Assembly: GCA_034509425.1 (NCBI GenBank)
Contig: JAVTVJ010000132.1
Location: 558,001-622,000 of the forward strand
Direction of reading: 5' to 3'
Length of the DNA: 64,000 bases
Origin: Eopsaltria australis
Taxonomy: Eukaryota; Chordata; Aves; Passeriformes; Petroicidae
Part shown: piece after piece, positions 38,152-50,489 of the stretch
Layout of the letters: the number at the start of each line of letters is the position of its first letter
Position numbering within the stretch: position 1 is the first letter of the stretch
The notes under the pieces: generated by a model
Told to the model about the DNA's origin: nothing
The model's database searches: none
Seen by the model: only the letters and a program-made list of their open reading frames with translations
Position numbers and translations under genes: made by a program

Positions 38152-38204
38152 ATGCAAATAATTACTATTTGCATATTTGAAAACAGCTAATTGCAAATAT
38201 GCAA
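38152..38204. promoter_or_regulatory. Inverted octamer pair overlapping an 11-bp hairpin
   Basis: ATGCAAAT (38152-38159) and ATTTGCAT (38167-38174) face each other with a 7-bp spacer. The second overlaps TTGCATATTTG (38169-38179), whose exact reverse complement CAAATATGCAA lies at 38194-38204 with a 14-nt loop. A composite POU-factor site is one reading; chance in AT-rich DNA is another. Confidence 0.55.
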
Positions 38205-38207
38205 TTA

Positions 38208-38275
38208 ACAGTGGGACTCAGTGATCCTAGAGGTCTTTTCCTACCTTAATGATTCTAGGGTTCTATGAAATAAGT
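38208..38275 (+). mobile_element. Extreme 3' end of a CR1 element
   Basis: GGGACTCAGTGATCCTAGAG followed by GTCTTTTCCTACCTTAATGA and a terminal GATTCTAGGGTTCTATGA repeat, the typical CR1 tail. Only about 65 bp survive. Confidence 0.85.
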
Positions 38276-41200
38276 ACTTTCCAGTATGCCTCTATTGGCT
38301 AACAGTATTCCGGTGTGTATCAAGGTATGAGTCAGCTGAGGAAGAATGCGAAGAGATGTTAGTGCAAGAAATGGAAAAGCACAATGTCATGCTTGTGTTG
38401 CTGGCAGAGCAAAGGACAATGCAGCAAGGGACAGCGACAGATAGGGGAGAAAGAGAAATGTGAAGGCCCCTTAGAGTGAGCACAGCAAGCTGGAACCTTT
38501 TGTGGTGGATGATAGCCAAAGCACAGGCTTGTCAAGGAGGAGATGGCAAGGTGTTGAGAAAACATGCCAGGAGGACAGCTTCAGCAATCATGCTCCTAAC
38601 AAGACGAGAAGGTAACACGGTTGTCAGAGGCCAGCAAGAGCAGCTCACAGTAACAGAGATGCTAAACGAAGGAGGAAGCATAAGGGTTATCCAAAGAGAC
38701 TGAGAAAGAAGCAGCAAAAGATTCAGGCCATGAACTGAAAGATGAGCCCTACACTGTATGTTCAGAGCAAGAACTTTTATAGGCCCAACTATGGAAGCCT
38801 GCAGCGGAGGAAAGGAGGAAACAAAGGCAAATCTCAAAGGAGCTTTCTTGAGTTCCATATTGGCCTCAGGGGTCTTAAACTTGCAGCAATTAATTAAAAA
38901 AAATACGTTAAGGTAGTATGCAAAGTTGCATAATTTAATATCCCTGGCATGAAGGAAGCAAAGGAAAGCAAAGAGAGGATACTAGAAGTGGGTCATTGTG
39001 TCTAACTTATGACAAGAAAAAAAAAAGGAGGGAGGTAAATAGCTTAGTGCAGAAGCTACTGAATGAATGACTAGTATAGTTAGGAGGGAAACCAGGAAAA
39101 TACTGTCACAAAAGTCAAGGGAGGACAAGATTTCAAGATTGGGCATGATCAAGTGTCAAAAACAGCAGGGAAGCCAAGAAGGATGAAGATGGAATAGAGA
39201 CCCTGAGACTTGGCCAAGAAAAGGTCATTAGAGATCCCAGGAGAAGCTTCAAGGGAGTGAGAATATCCTTACTGAAGTCCACTTATAAAACAGTTCTAGA
39301 CTGCACACAATCATACAGGATCTTCCAATTTTGGAGTGACTGGTCCTTCAATGAAACAAAAAACACATTGGGGGATCATGCTTTCACTGTTTCCTAATGC
39401 CACAAAAACCGGTTTTGAGTTCAATATCACATTGTAATTAAGGCAATCAGCAGCAAGAACCGGCAGCCATTGTAAAATGGTTTTCATCCTTATACTTTGG
39501 AACCCTTATAAAGGATCAATAACCTATTCCAGGATAAATGGGAAGCCATGCATGGAGAAGCATGTAGCCCAAGGTCAGTCAGCAAATGAGTAGCAGAACC
39601 ACGCGGAGAACCTTGCTCTCCCAAAACCCAGACCAGTTCTCTACATTCAAGCCTTGTCTGCTTTGTTCAGGTAGAGATAAAAAGAATTTCACATATAACT
39701 ATTTTAGCAGTTTGTTTATTTTTCTCTGCAAGTTTCTGATGTGGAGGGAGAACTTGTCTTGGTTTTACTTAACAATAGTTTTTTTAGGGGAAACTGAGAA
39801 TTCAGAAACCTTGCTCCTTTAATTTGTGACCACAAAGTGTTCAGATTCTTTCCCAATTATTCAAATTTGAACTTTTAACAGTAATTACATATTTCTGCTA
39901 TAATCAGCCACAGTCTTTATAGAGCAGAGAGCATAAACAAAATTTGAATTGCTAATGGTAAAAAACAAAAAAGCAAATATTTTTTTCCTCGAGGTATAAA
40001 AGCTCTCACTCATCATCTCACCCTGTCCCTCATTACTCAGTCTCTCTTACACATAAAAAAGGCCAAAAAAAGAACACACATTCCCTTAGTTCTTAATTTC
40101 ACATCAAATAAACTGACCAGCCCAGAAAGATGAGGAATAAGGTACTGGGCCTTCCACAAAATGTTCAGACCAGTTCTGAAAACCAAGATCCTCAAGTGCT
40201 AGAGGGAACCAGAGAATGTAATGGAAGGCTTTTTCATTCTAACCAACTAAAAGGAAGGAAAGGGGCCAGAAGAGAAGGGAGGGTGGGAGAATGAATTGAG
40301 TTGGACTATGGAGACCAAGTGCCATTCCCTAGCCAAGCAGAACTCGATATTTTCAGTGATAAAAAACAGAAGTTTCTTGAGATAACCTCAGACAAAAAAT
40401 CCTGTGTGTCCAAAGGCATATAACCTAACAAAAGGCAAAACAGGTCAAAATGCAAGTGTGGAAGTAAGACCAGAGCCTGTGAGATAGTAAAAGACTCCTG
40501 CCAGTGAAGAATCCTAGAGAGGAAATGAGAAATGCTTGCTTGATGAAGAGAAAAGCAGCATTTTAGGCTTGTAGGACCGCAAGACAGAATGCCAAAGGGA
40601 CCACAAGAGAAAAGAGATGCAAAGAGCAGGAACAACTGAGAGGAGGAGTGGGTGTAGGAGGAAATGCGAGTCAAGAAGTAGGCAGGCTGGAAACATGCTG
40701 GGCCTTAAAGGTGCAGGAGATGAACATGAGCGCCACATGATGATGTGGAGCCCAGGAATTCAGGAAAGGTCAGGTACTACCAAAATCGCTGCTGCCTACC
40801 TTTAAATCTGTGCTGCCCACCTAAGTATCAGGTTCGTAACAGGAAGACTGGGCAGGTCACAGACAGATGGATAAAACAACAACCCAGTCCAAATCTTGGC
40901 AAAGCACCACAGGATACAGCATTAAATTGGTCTTAAAGTTGGCTGTGAGATCTCCAGGCTTTGAAACATTCACAGTATTTTGCATTTGCAAAGATGAAAA
41001 TTTGCAATTAATTGTGAAAACATACTACAGCATGCTTGCTCTCTCTCAGTAACACACATACACAGAAGGCCTTTAAAAGTGAAAAACAGGAGTTGAGGGC
41101 AGAAATATGTTAGATTTTTACATTCATCATATATCCCTTAGAAGGAAGAGGGAAACAAAACCAGCAGAACAGAAAGCAAGCAGCAATATTGCCTCCTACA

Positions 41201-44200
41201 AAGACAACAAGCATTTGGAGGTTGAACACATTAACTGGATATTCTTGCTAAGAAAAACACGTGCAACTGCCAACAATACAGCAAATTCAAGGCTTTTCTT
41301 TAGGCTTCAGAGTTAATACAACTGGCGAATTCAAACATGTTAACTATCACATTAAGCTGCCCATTAATCTAGGGACTACTCATCTTCTCTAAGATGCCTC
41401 CCAGATCAAAAACAGTATCCTTCAAAGTTTAAATTCTGAAGCATCACTCAGAAACAGATTCTGCAAATGGAGTACTAAAAAACATAGAAGGTTCTGTTTG
41501 AAAGTCACTGGTTACTATTTTACCCAAGGTTGGGAGAAGCACATGGAAAAATGAGTCCAGAAGCATTTTTCATCTTTTGGTTGTTAATGACCGAGATCCA
41601 ATTCCTGTCTGACAGCTGTGTAAAATGAGATAATCAGCTCAGTCCTGCTCTTGAGGGACAGCTGTCCATATCACAGTTGCCATTAACCACACCTCCTTTC
41701 TGACATTTGAAGTAAAGGGCCAAAGATCCAAACTGGGATGCAGACTGAACCTCTCACTATATGAAGGTCAGCAGAAGTTTAGGGAAAGAGGCAGTAACCT
41801 GTAACCTGTACTTCTGTGGTAAGAATAAACTTCTTCAGAGACACCAACATTCAGCCATATTTTTAGAGGGGAAAAAAAACCAGCAAAAAAAACCAAACCA
41901 GAAGAGCTATAGTAGTCACAACCCTCTCTTGGACTGAAAAATTGGATCTCAACTCCTCAAACTGTTCCATTCTTTCATTCCACTTTTTGGACTCCTTATT
42001 CTATCCTAGAAACTTGCCTACAAAACCACACATCCAGATAAAACCCAAGAACTTACAGAACACATACTTAAACAGTATTATAACCTCATGATCTTTCAGT
42101 AACATAATCCTTTTCCCATAACTCTTTAGGCCGTCTCATTTCATTTTGCTTAAGGGCTTGACCTGAGAAATGCCACACTGTCAGCTCCCAGATGGGAGCT
42201 GAGTGCCCATAGGACAGGATCAGACTGCTTCATCTTAAAAAGTCAACTTTTGGAAGCATGAATGTCCAAATTTAAATTTACAAACCCATATACGCACAAC
42301 TAAGTGCCTTCTTCCTCAAATCTAGAAGACTTCATTGCTTCTGTTGAAGCCAACTCTTATGTTCCTGGGCATTTACAAGAATTAGGCTATTTACTTAGGT
42401 ACATTAATGTGGTTTTTAAAGTCTAATTTTAGGTGGTCAGGTTTACCATTCTTAATGTAAATTCTTGTAGACATAACACTTGCATTTAAATGTGTCTATA
42501 AAGTACCCTGCACTTTCATGAAGATAAATAATACTCTTTTTCTTGTACAGATACTTTTGTATAAAATAAATGGCGCAGAACAACTGCAGTATTCCACCTC
42601 AGAGGAAGCTGCATTTTCACCTGTGATAAACATTTGATGTGAATACCATGATCACACTAAGGAGCTGTGCTCTTCAAAAATTATTCCCTAAAATCTATGA
42701 ACATGTCCCGGCTTTTGTATAGCTATGTTTTAGATTATGAGGTCTTCAGAGCAGAGATTGTCTTAATTTGATGTCCAAGACAGTACTGAATGCCTTGTCA
42801 GGGATTAACAAATAAATAACAACCAGCCTATAGCACACCACTTCCAGCCTTTTATGTCTGTAATGAACATTTAAAGCTCAGGCAGCAAATACAGAACCTT
42901 TATCATTAATGGAAGAAAAAAAAATGTTTCATATGCAGAAAGGTAATTGTTGTGGAAGAGCAGAATTTTGTTAAGGCTGGCATATATATTCTGTAAAGTG
43001 CCCTGGCATCCATCAGAGGCAAAAGCACTTGAAAAATGTCAAGTCATTACTGTGAGGAAGGGGGCAGCGTGAGGTAAATTAACCTCAAGAGCATGAAAAG
43101 TCAGTTTATCCCCTTGAATGTACAAAGGCCAAAATGCCTCAGTTATCTCTTCCCTTGTGCTAGATAACACAGCTCTACTGAAAACAGGCTGATTGCATAA
43201 CTATAGGGCAACAGGTAGGAGGGCATCTAACAGTACCCCCAGAACATAAGTATGCTTGGTGGTTCAGTCTTCCCAAAGAGCCACCTACTGAAGCTATGGA
43301 TAACTGACAACATACTCTGCCAAAATGGGGAATCACTTTGGCATCTTTTGTCTCATCTTGTAAGCACATTACACCAAGGAGTTCCTTCTTCAGGGACTCC
43401 CTGTTTAACCATTGCTCTCCCAAATGGCTTCCAAAAGGGCTCCCTGTCCTGGCCCTTTGATCTTGGATTTCCTCACTGCTATCTCACTAGAAACAGTAAT
43501 ACCTCAGGCAAGATATCCAAGATTGTTCTGCTGCTGGAATCTGCTTTGGCTTTTTTTGAGACGAAGTCTCCCTCAGACTTGATTTCTCAGGAAACCACTA
43601 TGTTGGTGTCAGAATACTCATTTGTGGCTGGGAATTAACTGCCTCATTTACAAAAAGCAGCAGCTTGGCTCACACAGCACCAGCACCAGGATTCACACTC
43701 CTAGCCCCTGAATGCAGCATAAAACACAGATGAAGACTGGTGGCAACCGAATGGCTTTTTTTGGCTTTCAGAGCAGGTTCCACCAGCACTGCCACAGCTT
43801 TCATTGACAAGCCCCTGAGTACCACAGGAACCACTCTCAAGGGCACTCTTTCCAGAATTCACCCCTCAGCCCCTCAGGTACATTAGGACACGCATTTCAG
43901 AGGACTTCCATGATCTGTAGGTTCAGACCCCAAGCACAGCAAGGTCTGCGCTGCACAATGATTTTATTCCCAGTTACAACTAGTAGGACCCACATGGAGA
44001 ACTGACACTCCACCCCACGGGTGCATCCTTGGACACTGGCACAACAAATCACTGCTCCTTTCTACTCAAAGGTCTTCTTGGCCACTATTATCATTCTGAA
44101 TGACCCCTAAATGACAGAAATTAATTCACACCAGTGATGATTAAGGCTGAGCCTAGGATGAATAAACCAAGAAACTAAAAGGGAAAGGGTAGAGCAGTTT

Positions 44201-44467
44201 CTTACAATTAAATAGGACTACGGTCTCCCATAAGCTAAATAGTGAGGGAAAGAATCAGGTCAATTCCATATAGCATATAAAGGAGCTAAATGACTGCGAC
44301 TGAGAAAGACACAGAGAAAAAGAAGGTGGGGAGAGGTTCAGAAACAGAAGAAGCTAGAAGATTAAAAGCAAGCAGATACAGTGACAGAAGAAGAGACACA
44401 GAAAACAAGCACAGAAGGCGAGAGAGGACAGCTAGGAATAGAGGGGTGATATAATGTGGTCACTCAC

Positions 44468-46290
44468 TCTGTCTGAAGATTTTCTGGAGGGAGGTGGATT
44501 ATCTTCAGTGCCGGTTGCTGGGGTGCTGCCCTTCACACTCCTTCTCTCAGACCCATACTCAGACTGTTGCAGTCAGCTATTCCAAGGGCTTCTTCAAAAA
44601 ATATTTTGAGGGCGAAAGGATTGTGGATTGAAATCAGGTTCTTGAGTATTAAAACAATCTGCTTGGGATTGTCAGTCCCCTAAAACTGCTGGTTTTATCC
44701 CGGGATGGAGATCCTCTCTCCCTTTTGGGAGCGAACTAGGGGTTCTCCCCTGGGAAACAGCCTTTTCACTAATGGTCAGATTATTTCAGAAATCACTTTC
44801 CCCAATCTGCCTACCTAGAAATCTCTTTTCTCTAGGTATACCTCGCCTGTAAGGGGGAAAAAAATCTCTTTCTCTAAAAAATTCTTGCTATCTCTGCGGA
44901 TATTATCAGTGAAATCTGCCTTTTCCTCTCCCTGTAACTAGGAGGTGTGTCTTCTCTCCTTGCACGGGGTATCTGAAGAAAACCCTCTTGGGATTCGGGG
45001 ATGAGGAATCTTCCTTGGGATGAAGGAGGATGAGATCAATACTGAAAATTATCTCCAGTTAACAGCAACTGGAAAAGGAAAGAACAGCTAAATCTCTCTC
45101 TGCTTTCTTTCCCTTGTTTTGCTCTATCACCTGCTGAGCAGATGTAAATAATTAAAATTACTAGGTAAGTATCTGGAGCTCCTGCTTATTTCTGTCTTGG
45201 GAACTGCCTCTCCCGGGCATATAGGATTTCTTCTGTAAAGACTCCCACTACTACCTGGTCTGGGGAAGTGCTGTCTGCTCCGCTTGAGAGAAGACTTTCC
45301 TCAGTAGCAGGAGGCAGTAAAGGTTATTCTCACAATCCTCAGGAACTGGGATCTGAGGACACCTCTCTCCTTAACAAGTATCGAGGGAGCTCCAGAAGGC
45401 TCTATTCCACAGCGAGGAAGAGCAGACCTGCTTCTAGATAGTTACTAGGGCTGGGTGCCGGGGGCCTCCGCACACCCTTGGCTGGTTAGTGGGGAAGGGG
45501 ACAAGTGTTAAGCTCCCTCACCAGCTGCGGGGAAGGGGCCTGGCAGGGGGGGCCGCCGGGGTGTCCTCGCTCCGGGCGCAGGGCTGCCTAACGGGGCTGC
45601 GGACGGGGCGGGGGACGGCGGGCAAGGTCTCTCCCCCACCCCGGCAGGCTACGGGGGTGTCCCCCCACCCCGGCCGCTGTCCCTGGCTTCCCCCCAGGCC
45701 CCAGCTCCTCCTGCCCGGGCTCGGCTACCACGGGAGGCCGCGGCGGCTCACGGGCCTGCGCGGGGCTGCGCGGCGCCTCCGCCGCCTTCCGCCGGGCCGC
45801 GGCTTCGTCCCCGGGGGGCTCCCCGAGCTCCGGTGCGGGGGGCCCAGCCCGGGCGGCGCTCAGTCTCTCCAGGCCCCGCCGCTCCCGCGGCTGCTGCTCC
45901 GGGCTGCGGCTCCACTGCAGGCCCCGGCTCCTCCCCAGCCGCCGCTCCGCCTCCCCCGGCTCCCCCCGGCCGCGGCCGCCCCCGCCTCCCTGGGTTAAGG
46001 AGGCGCCGGGCCGGGGGAGCTGCGGCTGCCCACCCGCTCTGCCAGGCGGAGGGGAGGAGCTGCCCGCCCGCCGGGACTGGCCGAGGCCATCCCCGGCACG
46101 GGGCTCGGTTCACCGCGGCGGTGGCCGTGGGCCCTCGCCCCCAGGCCGCTGCCAGCAGCCGCCTTTTCAGCGTGGGGCAGCGGCTGCGGGGTCACCCCTG
46201 CGACAGCCGGACATCGCCCCGGTACGGGGGCTCGCAGATAGCCGGCCTGGGTCGGGGTCTCCGCCCTGGGGAACCCGCGCTGCGCACACC
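44468..46290 (-). promoter_or_regulatory. CpG island with candidate minus-strand splice donors
   Basis: The stretch 45.48-46.29 kb is strongly GC- and CpG-rich, so both strands have long but meaningless open frames. On the minus strand CAGCTG|GTGAGG ends a possible exon at 45522, and further out ACAGA|GTGAGT ends one at 44468. No TATA or CCAAT box stands out. It could be a FOXJ2 alternative promoter with non-coding first exon, or the promoter of an unannotated RNA. The 0.9 kb between 44.47 and 45.48 is unique sequence I cannot classify. Confidence 0.5.
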
Positions 46291-46569
46291 GGCCATGCAG
46301 TGGTGGTGCCCTGCTTCAGCCCTGGGTGCTCCGAGTTGGCTCCCACCCCAAAACAATGCAGTTCTCCGTCCCTAGTAACGTTCCCTTGTGTGTGTCCACA
46401 ACCTATTGCAGAGACATCACCAGATCTTAAAAGGTGTTTCCACCACAACCCTCTTAAAAGTCTCATTGCTATTTCTCCTGTGTGTTACAGCCAGCTAGAA
46501 CCACATAGGAAACCCCATTAATTCACCTCATTAATGTGTATAAATACCTAAAGCGGGAGTGCTAAGAAG

Positions 46570-46865
46570 ATGCAACAAGGGTTTTCTCAGTGGTGCCAGC
46601 GATTAGGATGAAGAGGCAGAAGCTCATGCACAGGATGTTCTACCTGAACATGAGGAAAAAATTCTTTACTGTGCAGGTAAACTGCACTGTACAGACTGTC
46701 AACTGGAACAGGCTGCCCAGAGAGGTTGTGGAGTCTCCCTCGTTGGAGATACTCAAGAACTATCCGGACACAATCTTTCACAATGCGCTGAGATGACCCT
46801 GCTAAAACAAGGACCAGATGACACAACTGTGGTCCCCTTCCAACCTAACTCATTCTGTGACTCTG
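46570..46865 (+). mobile_element. CR1 LINE 3' fragment
   Basis: Forward CR1: TCAACTGGAACAGGCTGCCC, AGAGAGGTTGTGGAGTCTCC, GTTGGAGATACTCAAGAACT and CCCCTTCCAACCTAACTCAT, ending ATTCTGTGACTCTG. It abuts the CpG island at 45.5-46.3 kb. Confidence 0.92.
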
Positions 46866-48819
46866 AATTACACTCAGTTCTGTCCCGCTTTCACCTAACT
46901 GGCCAAAAACTAGGAGTCTCCTGTTGATGTGTCTCAGGGGTGCAGACCAAGGCAATAGTCCATCATCTTATGATATTAAAGGGAACTGCAGTGAAGCATG
47001 CTAAGAGCAAATACTCCAAAATGTGTGTGTAAGAAGGAGCAGGTGCTGCCTGGTGTCCCATACATCTGCAGCCAGTGTCATAGGCAGATCATTTTGATGC
47101 GTCAATCTGAAAAGCATGACCGAAACAGCCTCCCCTGGGGCCCCTATCCCAGTTATCTGGAAGTCGCCCTGTGTTTGATCATCTCATCTTTCTGTGTGTG
47201 GTTTCACATCGGCATCCTTCCAAATGGTAGCACTGCTGTAAGGCTTGAAGTAGAGGACAGCACACGTACTGGGAGGAAATGGCATTTTCTGAGAAAACCT
47301 CTTTTCTTCCTTCTGGAAACTGTAATATGGAAATTGAGATAGTAGAGGAGGTGTTTTAAGACTTGCTGCTTTTGCAGGGCTGAGTTTACCATTGCACCTG
47401 CAATGACTCCTTGCATTCCTTCAACAGGTCAAAACCTGTGCCAAAGTTCCACACCTTCATTGCAGGAAGTCAGTCATCATCCTCCATCCTCTCAGGATTG
47501 TGTCCTTCTCCCACACTATCCCTTTCTTCTGCACCTATGCCAGCAGCTCTAGTCATAACTTTCCTCCCTATGGTACTACCTGTTTTGTCAAGGAGGGTTT
47601 CCTGCCTTTTTCCCTGTATTATTCACATCTCACTACAGATCCCCATTATGGTGCTCCTGAACCAAGGCCCAACAACCATCTCTTTCCCTCCCACCTCCAC
47701 AGCAGAGCTTTGTCCTGTTCTGTCTTTTCTCCCAGCCTCACTCTAGTCCTGCATGAACAGATTAGCTTCAGTTCTCTTGTTTTTCTGCCTCTCTTTTGGC
47801 TTCTGTTTGAGCTATGTGGTCTTTGGGTGTGTCTGCTACTCCTAGTCCAAGTTCCCCAGTCCCCCTCTAGCTAGGATTTGTGTCCACACAGTGCTCAGAG
47901 TTCTCTTTACTGAGAGACAAGGCAGGAGCAGCATTGTGCTGGGAGGCAGACGGGTGGTATCTGCAAGTTGTTTGATCTGCAGCCAACTGCAGAGGTGTTA
48001 AAAAGCTGTGGTTGGACTTGGCGTGTGCCAGGCATCCGATGTGTGTTCCCTACTTATTTCTCCTTTTGGTTTTCAGGATCGTCTCCCCCAAATGAATATC
48101 TGAAGTACTGCCTGCTTTTCATAGACAATTAAGAGGTATGATGTAACTAACTTGTTCCACTGCTTGTAAGAATGTAAATGCAAAAACTGCCATCCAACAC
48201 AAAAAGTGCCCTGGGGAGGCAGGGCAAAGGATCAGTGTGGCAGAAATGCACAGAGATAAATGTATCGTGATCAATCATCATATTCAGCATTCAGAGAACA
48301 AAGGCACATCCCAAAGCCTTTCAAAAAGCTAAGTAGAAGACAGAGGAGAGCAGATGGAGACATGGGGAAAAAAGAGTAAACTAGTCACCACGTAGCTTAT
48401 TTTTACATTAGTCAATGTATTTTATCCTTCTCCCAATTTTTTCAGTATGCCACAGGCTTTGCGCATGACTGAATTGTTAATATTTGTCTAAGGAGATCTA
48501 TAAATTTTGACAGATGGGTAGCGGGCAGTTGGGGCTTCTCACATCCAGGAAGGTGTAGGAGGTGGCTTTGGATTTTGGCAGTTGGGACACTGAAAAGTCT
48601 CAGTATTTGGGAAGGAATTCTCTTCCACATCCTGGCTGAAGGACTGTTCCTTCCATTTGCAGCTAGTAATAAACAGGCATCTCAGCAATCCTGTGTAACA
48701 TGCAGGTATCCTAACATACTTTTCTCCCTGGGCAGGGTTTGATGTTTGACTATGTTTTTTTTTTAAAAACTCTTCTTAGCCAGGAAAATCTTATTTATGT
48801 ACTTGCACACAAGTACAAG

Positions 48820-49200
48820 AATGACTGAGGGAGAGGGGGTTGTTTAGCCTGTAGAAGAGGCTCAGAGGCAACCCTCTCACTCCACAACCACCTGAAAGGA
48901 GGGCTTAGCCAGGTGGAGGTCGGCCTCTTCCCCTAGGTAACAAGTGACAGGACAAGAGGACATAGCCTCAGGGGAGGTTTAGGTTGGACTGCAGAAGGGA
49001 TTTCCTCACAGAAATGGTGATTAGACATTGTAATGAGCTGCCCAGGGATGTGGTGCACTCAATGTCCCTGGAAGTGTTTAAGGAAAGACTGGATGCAGCA
49101 CGCAGTGCCAGGGTCCAGTTGCTATGGTGGTGTTCAAAGGTTCGACTCGATGTTGTCAGAGGTCTTTTGCAACCTCATAGATTTAGTGATTCTGTAGATA
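48820..49200 (+). mobile_element. CR1 LINE 3' fragment
   Basis: Forward CR1 with GTGACAGGACAAGAGGACAT, TTGGACTGCAGAAGGGATTT, GAGCTGCCCAGGGATGTGGT, GTCAGAGGTCTTTTGCAACC and a terminal GATTTAGTGATTCTG. About 380 bp, one of the better-preserved copies. Confidence 0.93.
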
Positions 49201-49499
49201 CATATGTAAAAAATTTACTGATGGCTCACACTGTGTATTTTGAATAATTTCTTGGTGTACTCTATTGAAATGACACACCTATGCGTGTAATGATGCCTCT
49301 CACACAATCAAGAAGCCAAAACTGGTGGTTTAAAACTCAGCGTTTGAATTACACGTTTAGGATCCTAACTACAAGAAAGCCAGTGTACCTGATATCTCCA
49401 CCAGTGCCAACCGCACCTGCACGGAGCTCCAAAGTTTCAAAGGTTGGACAATCGTCGAGGGACGTGTTTGCCGGCCCAGCCTCGGACACACGGGAAGGC

Positions 49500-50470
49500 A
49501 CACGGTGTCTCCAGCCGCCGCTCCCCGTTTCCGCAGCAGCAATCCTCATGTGACAGGCTCTTATCTCCCGGTACAAATCTCCACCCGGCTCCCTCACCCT
49601 GACGGCCAAGCGGGAATTCTCCAGCAGCCGCCCCCGCACGCAGCCCTCAGACCAGGCAGCTCCCGCCGCCGCCGCGCCCCTCCTCCGCCCCGCCGGGGAA
49701 ACCCCCGGCTGTCCCGGTCCCGCTCCCGGCGGGCTCTCGAGCCACCTTAAGAGCGGGCAGAGCCCCCGCACGCAGCGGCCGGGCGGCTCCTCCCCGCCCC
49801 GTGTCGCATCCAGCCAGGGAACGTGTGGCGGGCGGCGGGGCTGCCCGGGGCCGGGGGCGGCCGGAGCCCGTCACGATGGCGGCGGGGCGGGCAGGCCGGC
49901 TGCCCCGGCGCAGGGGAGCGGCCGGCGGCAGCGGCGGCAGCGGCGGCTCCGCCGGGGTGGGGGCGTCCGGCCAGGCCCTCCCTGGCTGCCCCCGGCCCGC
50001 GAGCGCCGCACTGCGCGGCGCCCATTGGCGGGAGGAGGGGGCGGGGCCTGCGGCCTCATTGGCTGCCGCGCCCATCCATCAAGGGGGAGATGGCGACGGG
50101 GGCGAACCTACCCTCCCGATTGGCCGCGAGGCCCGAGGGGAGGCGGGGCCGAGCGGGCAAGGGCGGAGCCGCTGCCATTGGTCAGCGCGGCGCGCGTCAG
50201 TCACATGAGTCACAAAGGCCGCGCGGGCGGCCCGGGCCGCTGCTCGCGCTGTGCGCGCGGGGCCCGTTTCCGGCTGAGCCGCCCCGCAGCCTCGGGCGGT
50301 GGCGCCCCCTCCCGCCGCCGGCCGGCGCATGCGCGCGGGGCGTGACGTCACGTGCGTGAGGCACGTGGGGAGCGGCGGGCGCAAAATGGCAGCGGGGGGT
50401 CCATGTTGTGTGTGAGGGCAGCGCCCCGCCCGCCGCCGCCCTGCTCTGCTCTGCGTGCGGGGCCCTCACG
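49500..50470. promoter_or_regulatory. CpG-island promoter, probably the main FOXJ2 start and possibly bidirectional
   Basis: Very CpG-rich. Four CCAAT boxes, all in minus-strand orientation (ATTGG on plus at 50024-50028, 50058-50062, 50119-50123 and 50177-50181), are interleaved with GC boxes (50037-50046, 50141-50150, 50161-50168). Right of them lie TCACATGA (50201-50208), an AP-1 site TGAGTCA (50206-50212), a perfect CRE TGACGTCA (50343-50350), two E-boxes CACGTG (50349-50354, 50362-50367) and a YY1-like AAAATGGC (50383-50390). The CCAAT orientation suits minus-strand starts near 49.9 kb; the CRE/E-box end could serve plus-strand starts near 50.38 kb. No downstream coding gene is seen on plus. 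Confidence 0.75.
49598..49980 (-). other. Candidate FOXJ2 non-coding exon 1
   Basis: On the minus strand GTCAGG|GTGAGG gives a good splice donor with the exon ending at 49598. Starts just left of the CCAAT boxes would give an exon of up to about 380 nt, to be joined to the acceptor at 29955. This is inferred from motif layout only. Confidence 0.3.
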
Positions 50471-50489
50471 GAGGCACGGATGGTGGGAA

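Larger units (their letters stand above)
29955..49597 (-). other. Probable FOXJ2 5' UTR intron, gene-poor AT-rich DNA
   Basis: About 20 kb between the acceptor at 29955 and the CpG island at 49.5-50.5 kb. No coding exon is recognisable on either strand; open frames such as 36494-36970 (158 aa, plus) resemble nothing known. It contains several CR1 copies, a 14-bp perfect hairpin (30698-30738), a 32-bp tandem duplication (34585-34649), inverted octamers (38152-38204) and a separate CpG island (45.48-46.29 kb). If FOXJ2 starts at that island, the intron is about 15.6 kb and the rest is intergenic. Confidence 0.5.

Noticed and set aside
45489..46375. Overlapping long open frames on both strands (up to 180 aa) in the 45.5-46.3 kb CpG island
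   Set aside because: Pro/Arg/Ala/Gly-rich frames open in several phases at once, as expected from GC-rich DNA with few stop codons.
46998..47342. 114-aa frame with CVC and CSQC cysteine pairs, like a zinc finger
   Set aside because: Cysteine spacing fits no known finger and the rest is unlike any domain; no exon signals.
49136..49148. GGTTCGACTC resembling a tRNA T-arm
   Set aside because: It is part of the CR1 3' end (GGTTGGACTCGATG family); no acceptor stem or D-arm around it.
49823..50359. Open frames of 135-178 aa through the 49.8-50.4 kb island, one starting at an ATG in CACGATGGCGGC
   Set aside because: They run through CCAAT boxes and GC boxes; promoter DNA without stops rather than protein, and the ATGGCGGC is better read as a YY1 site.
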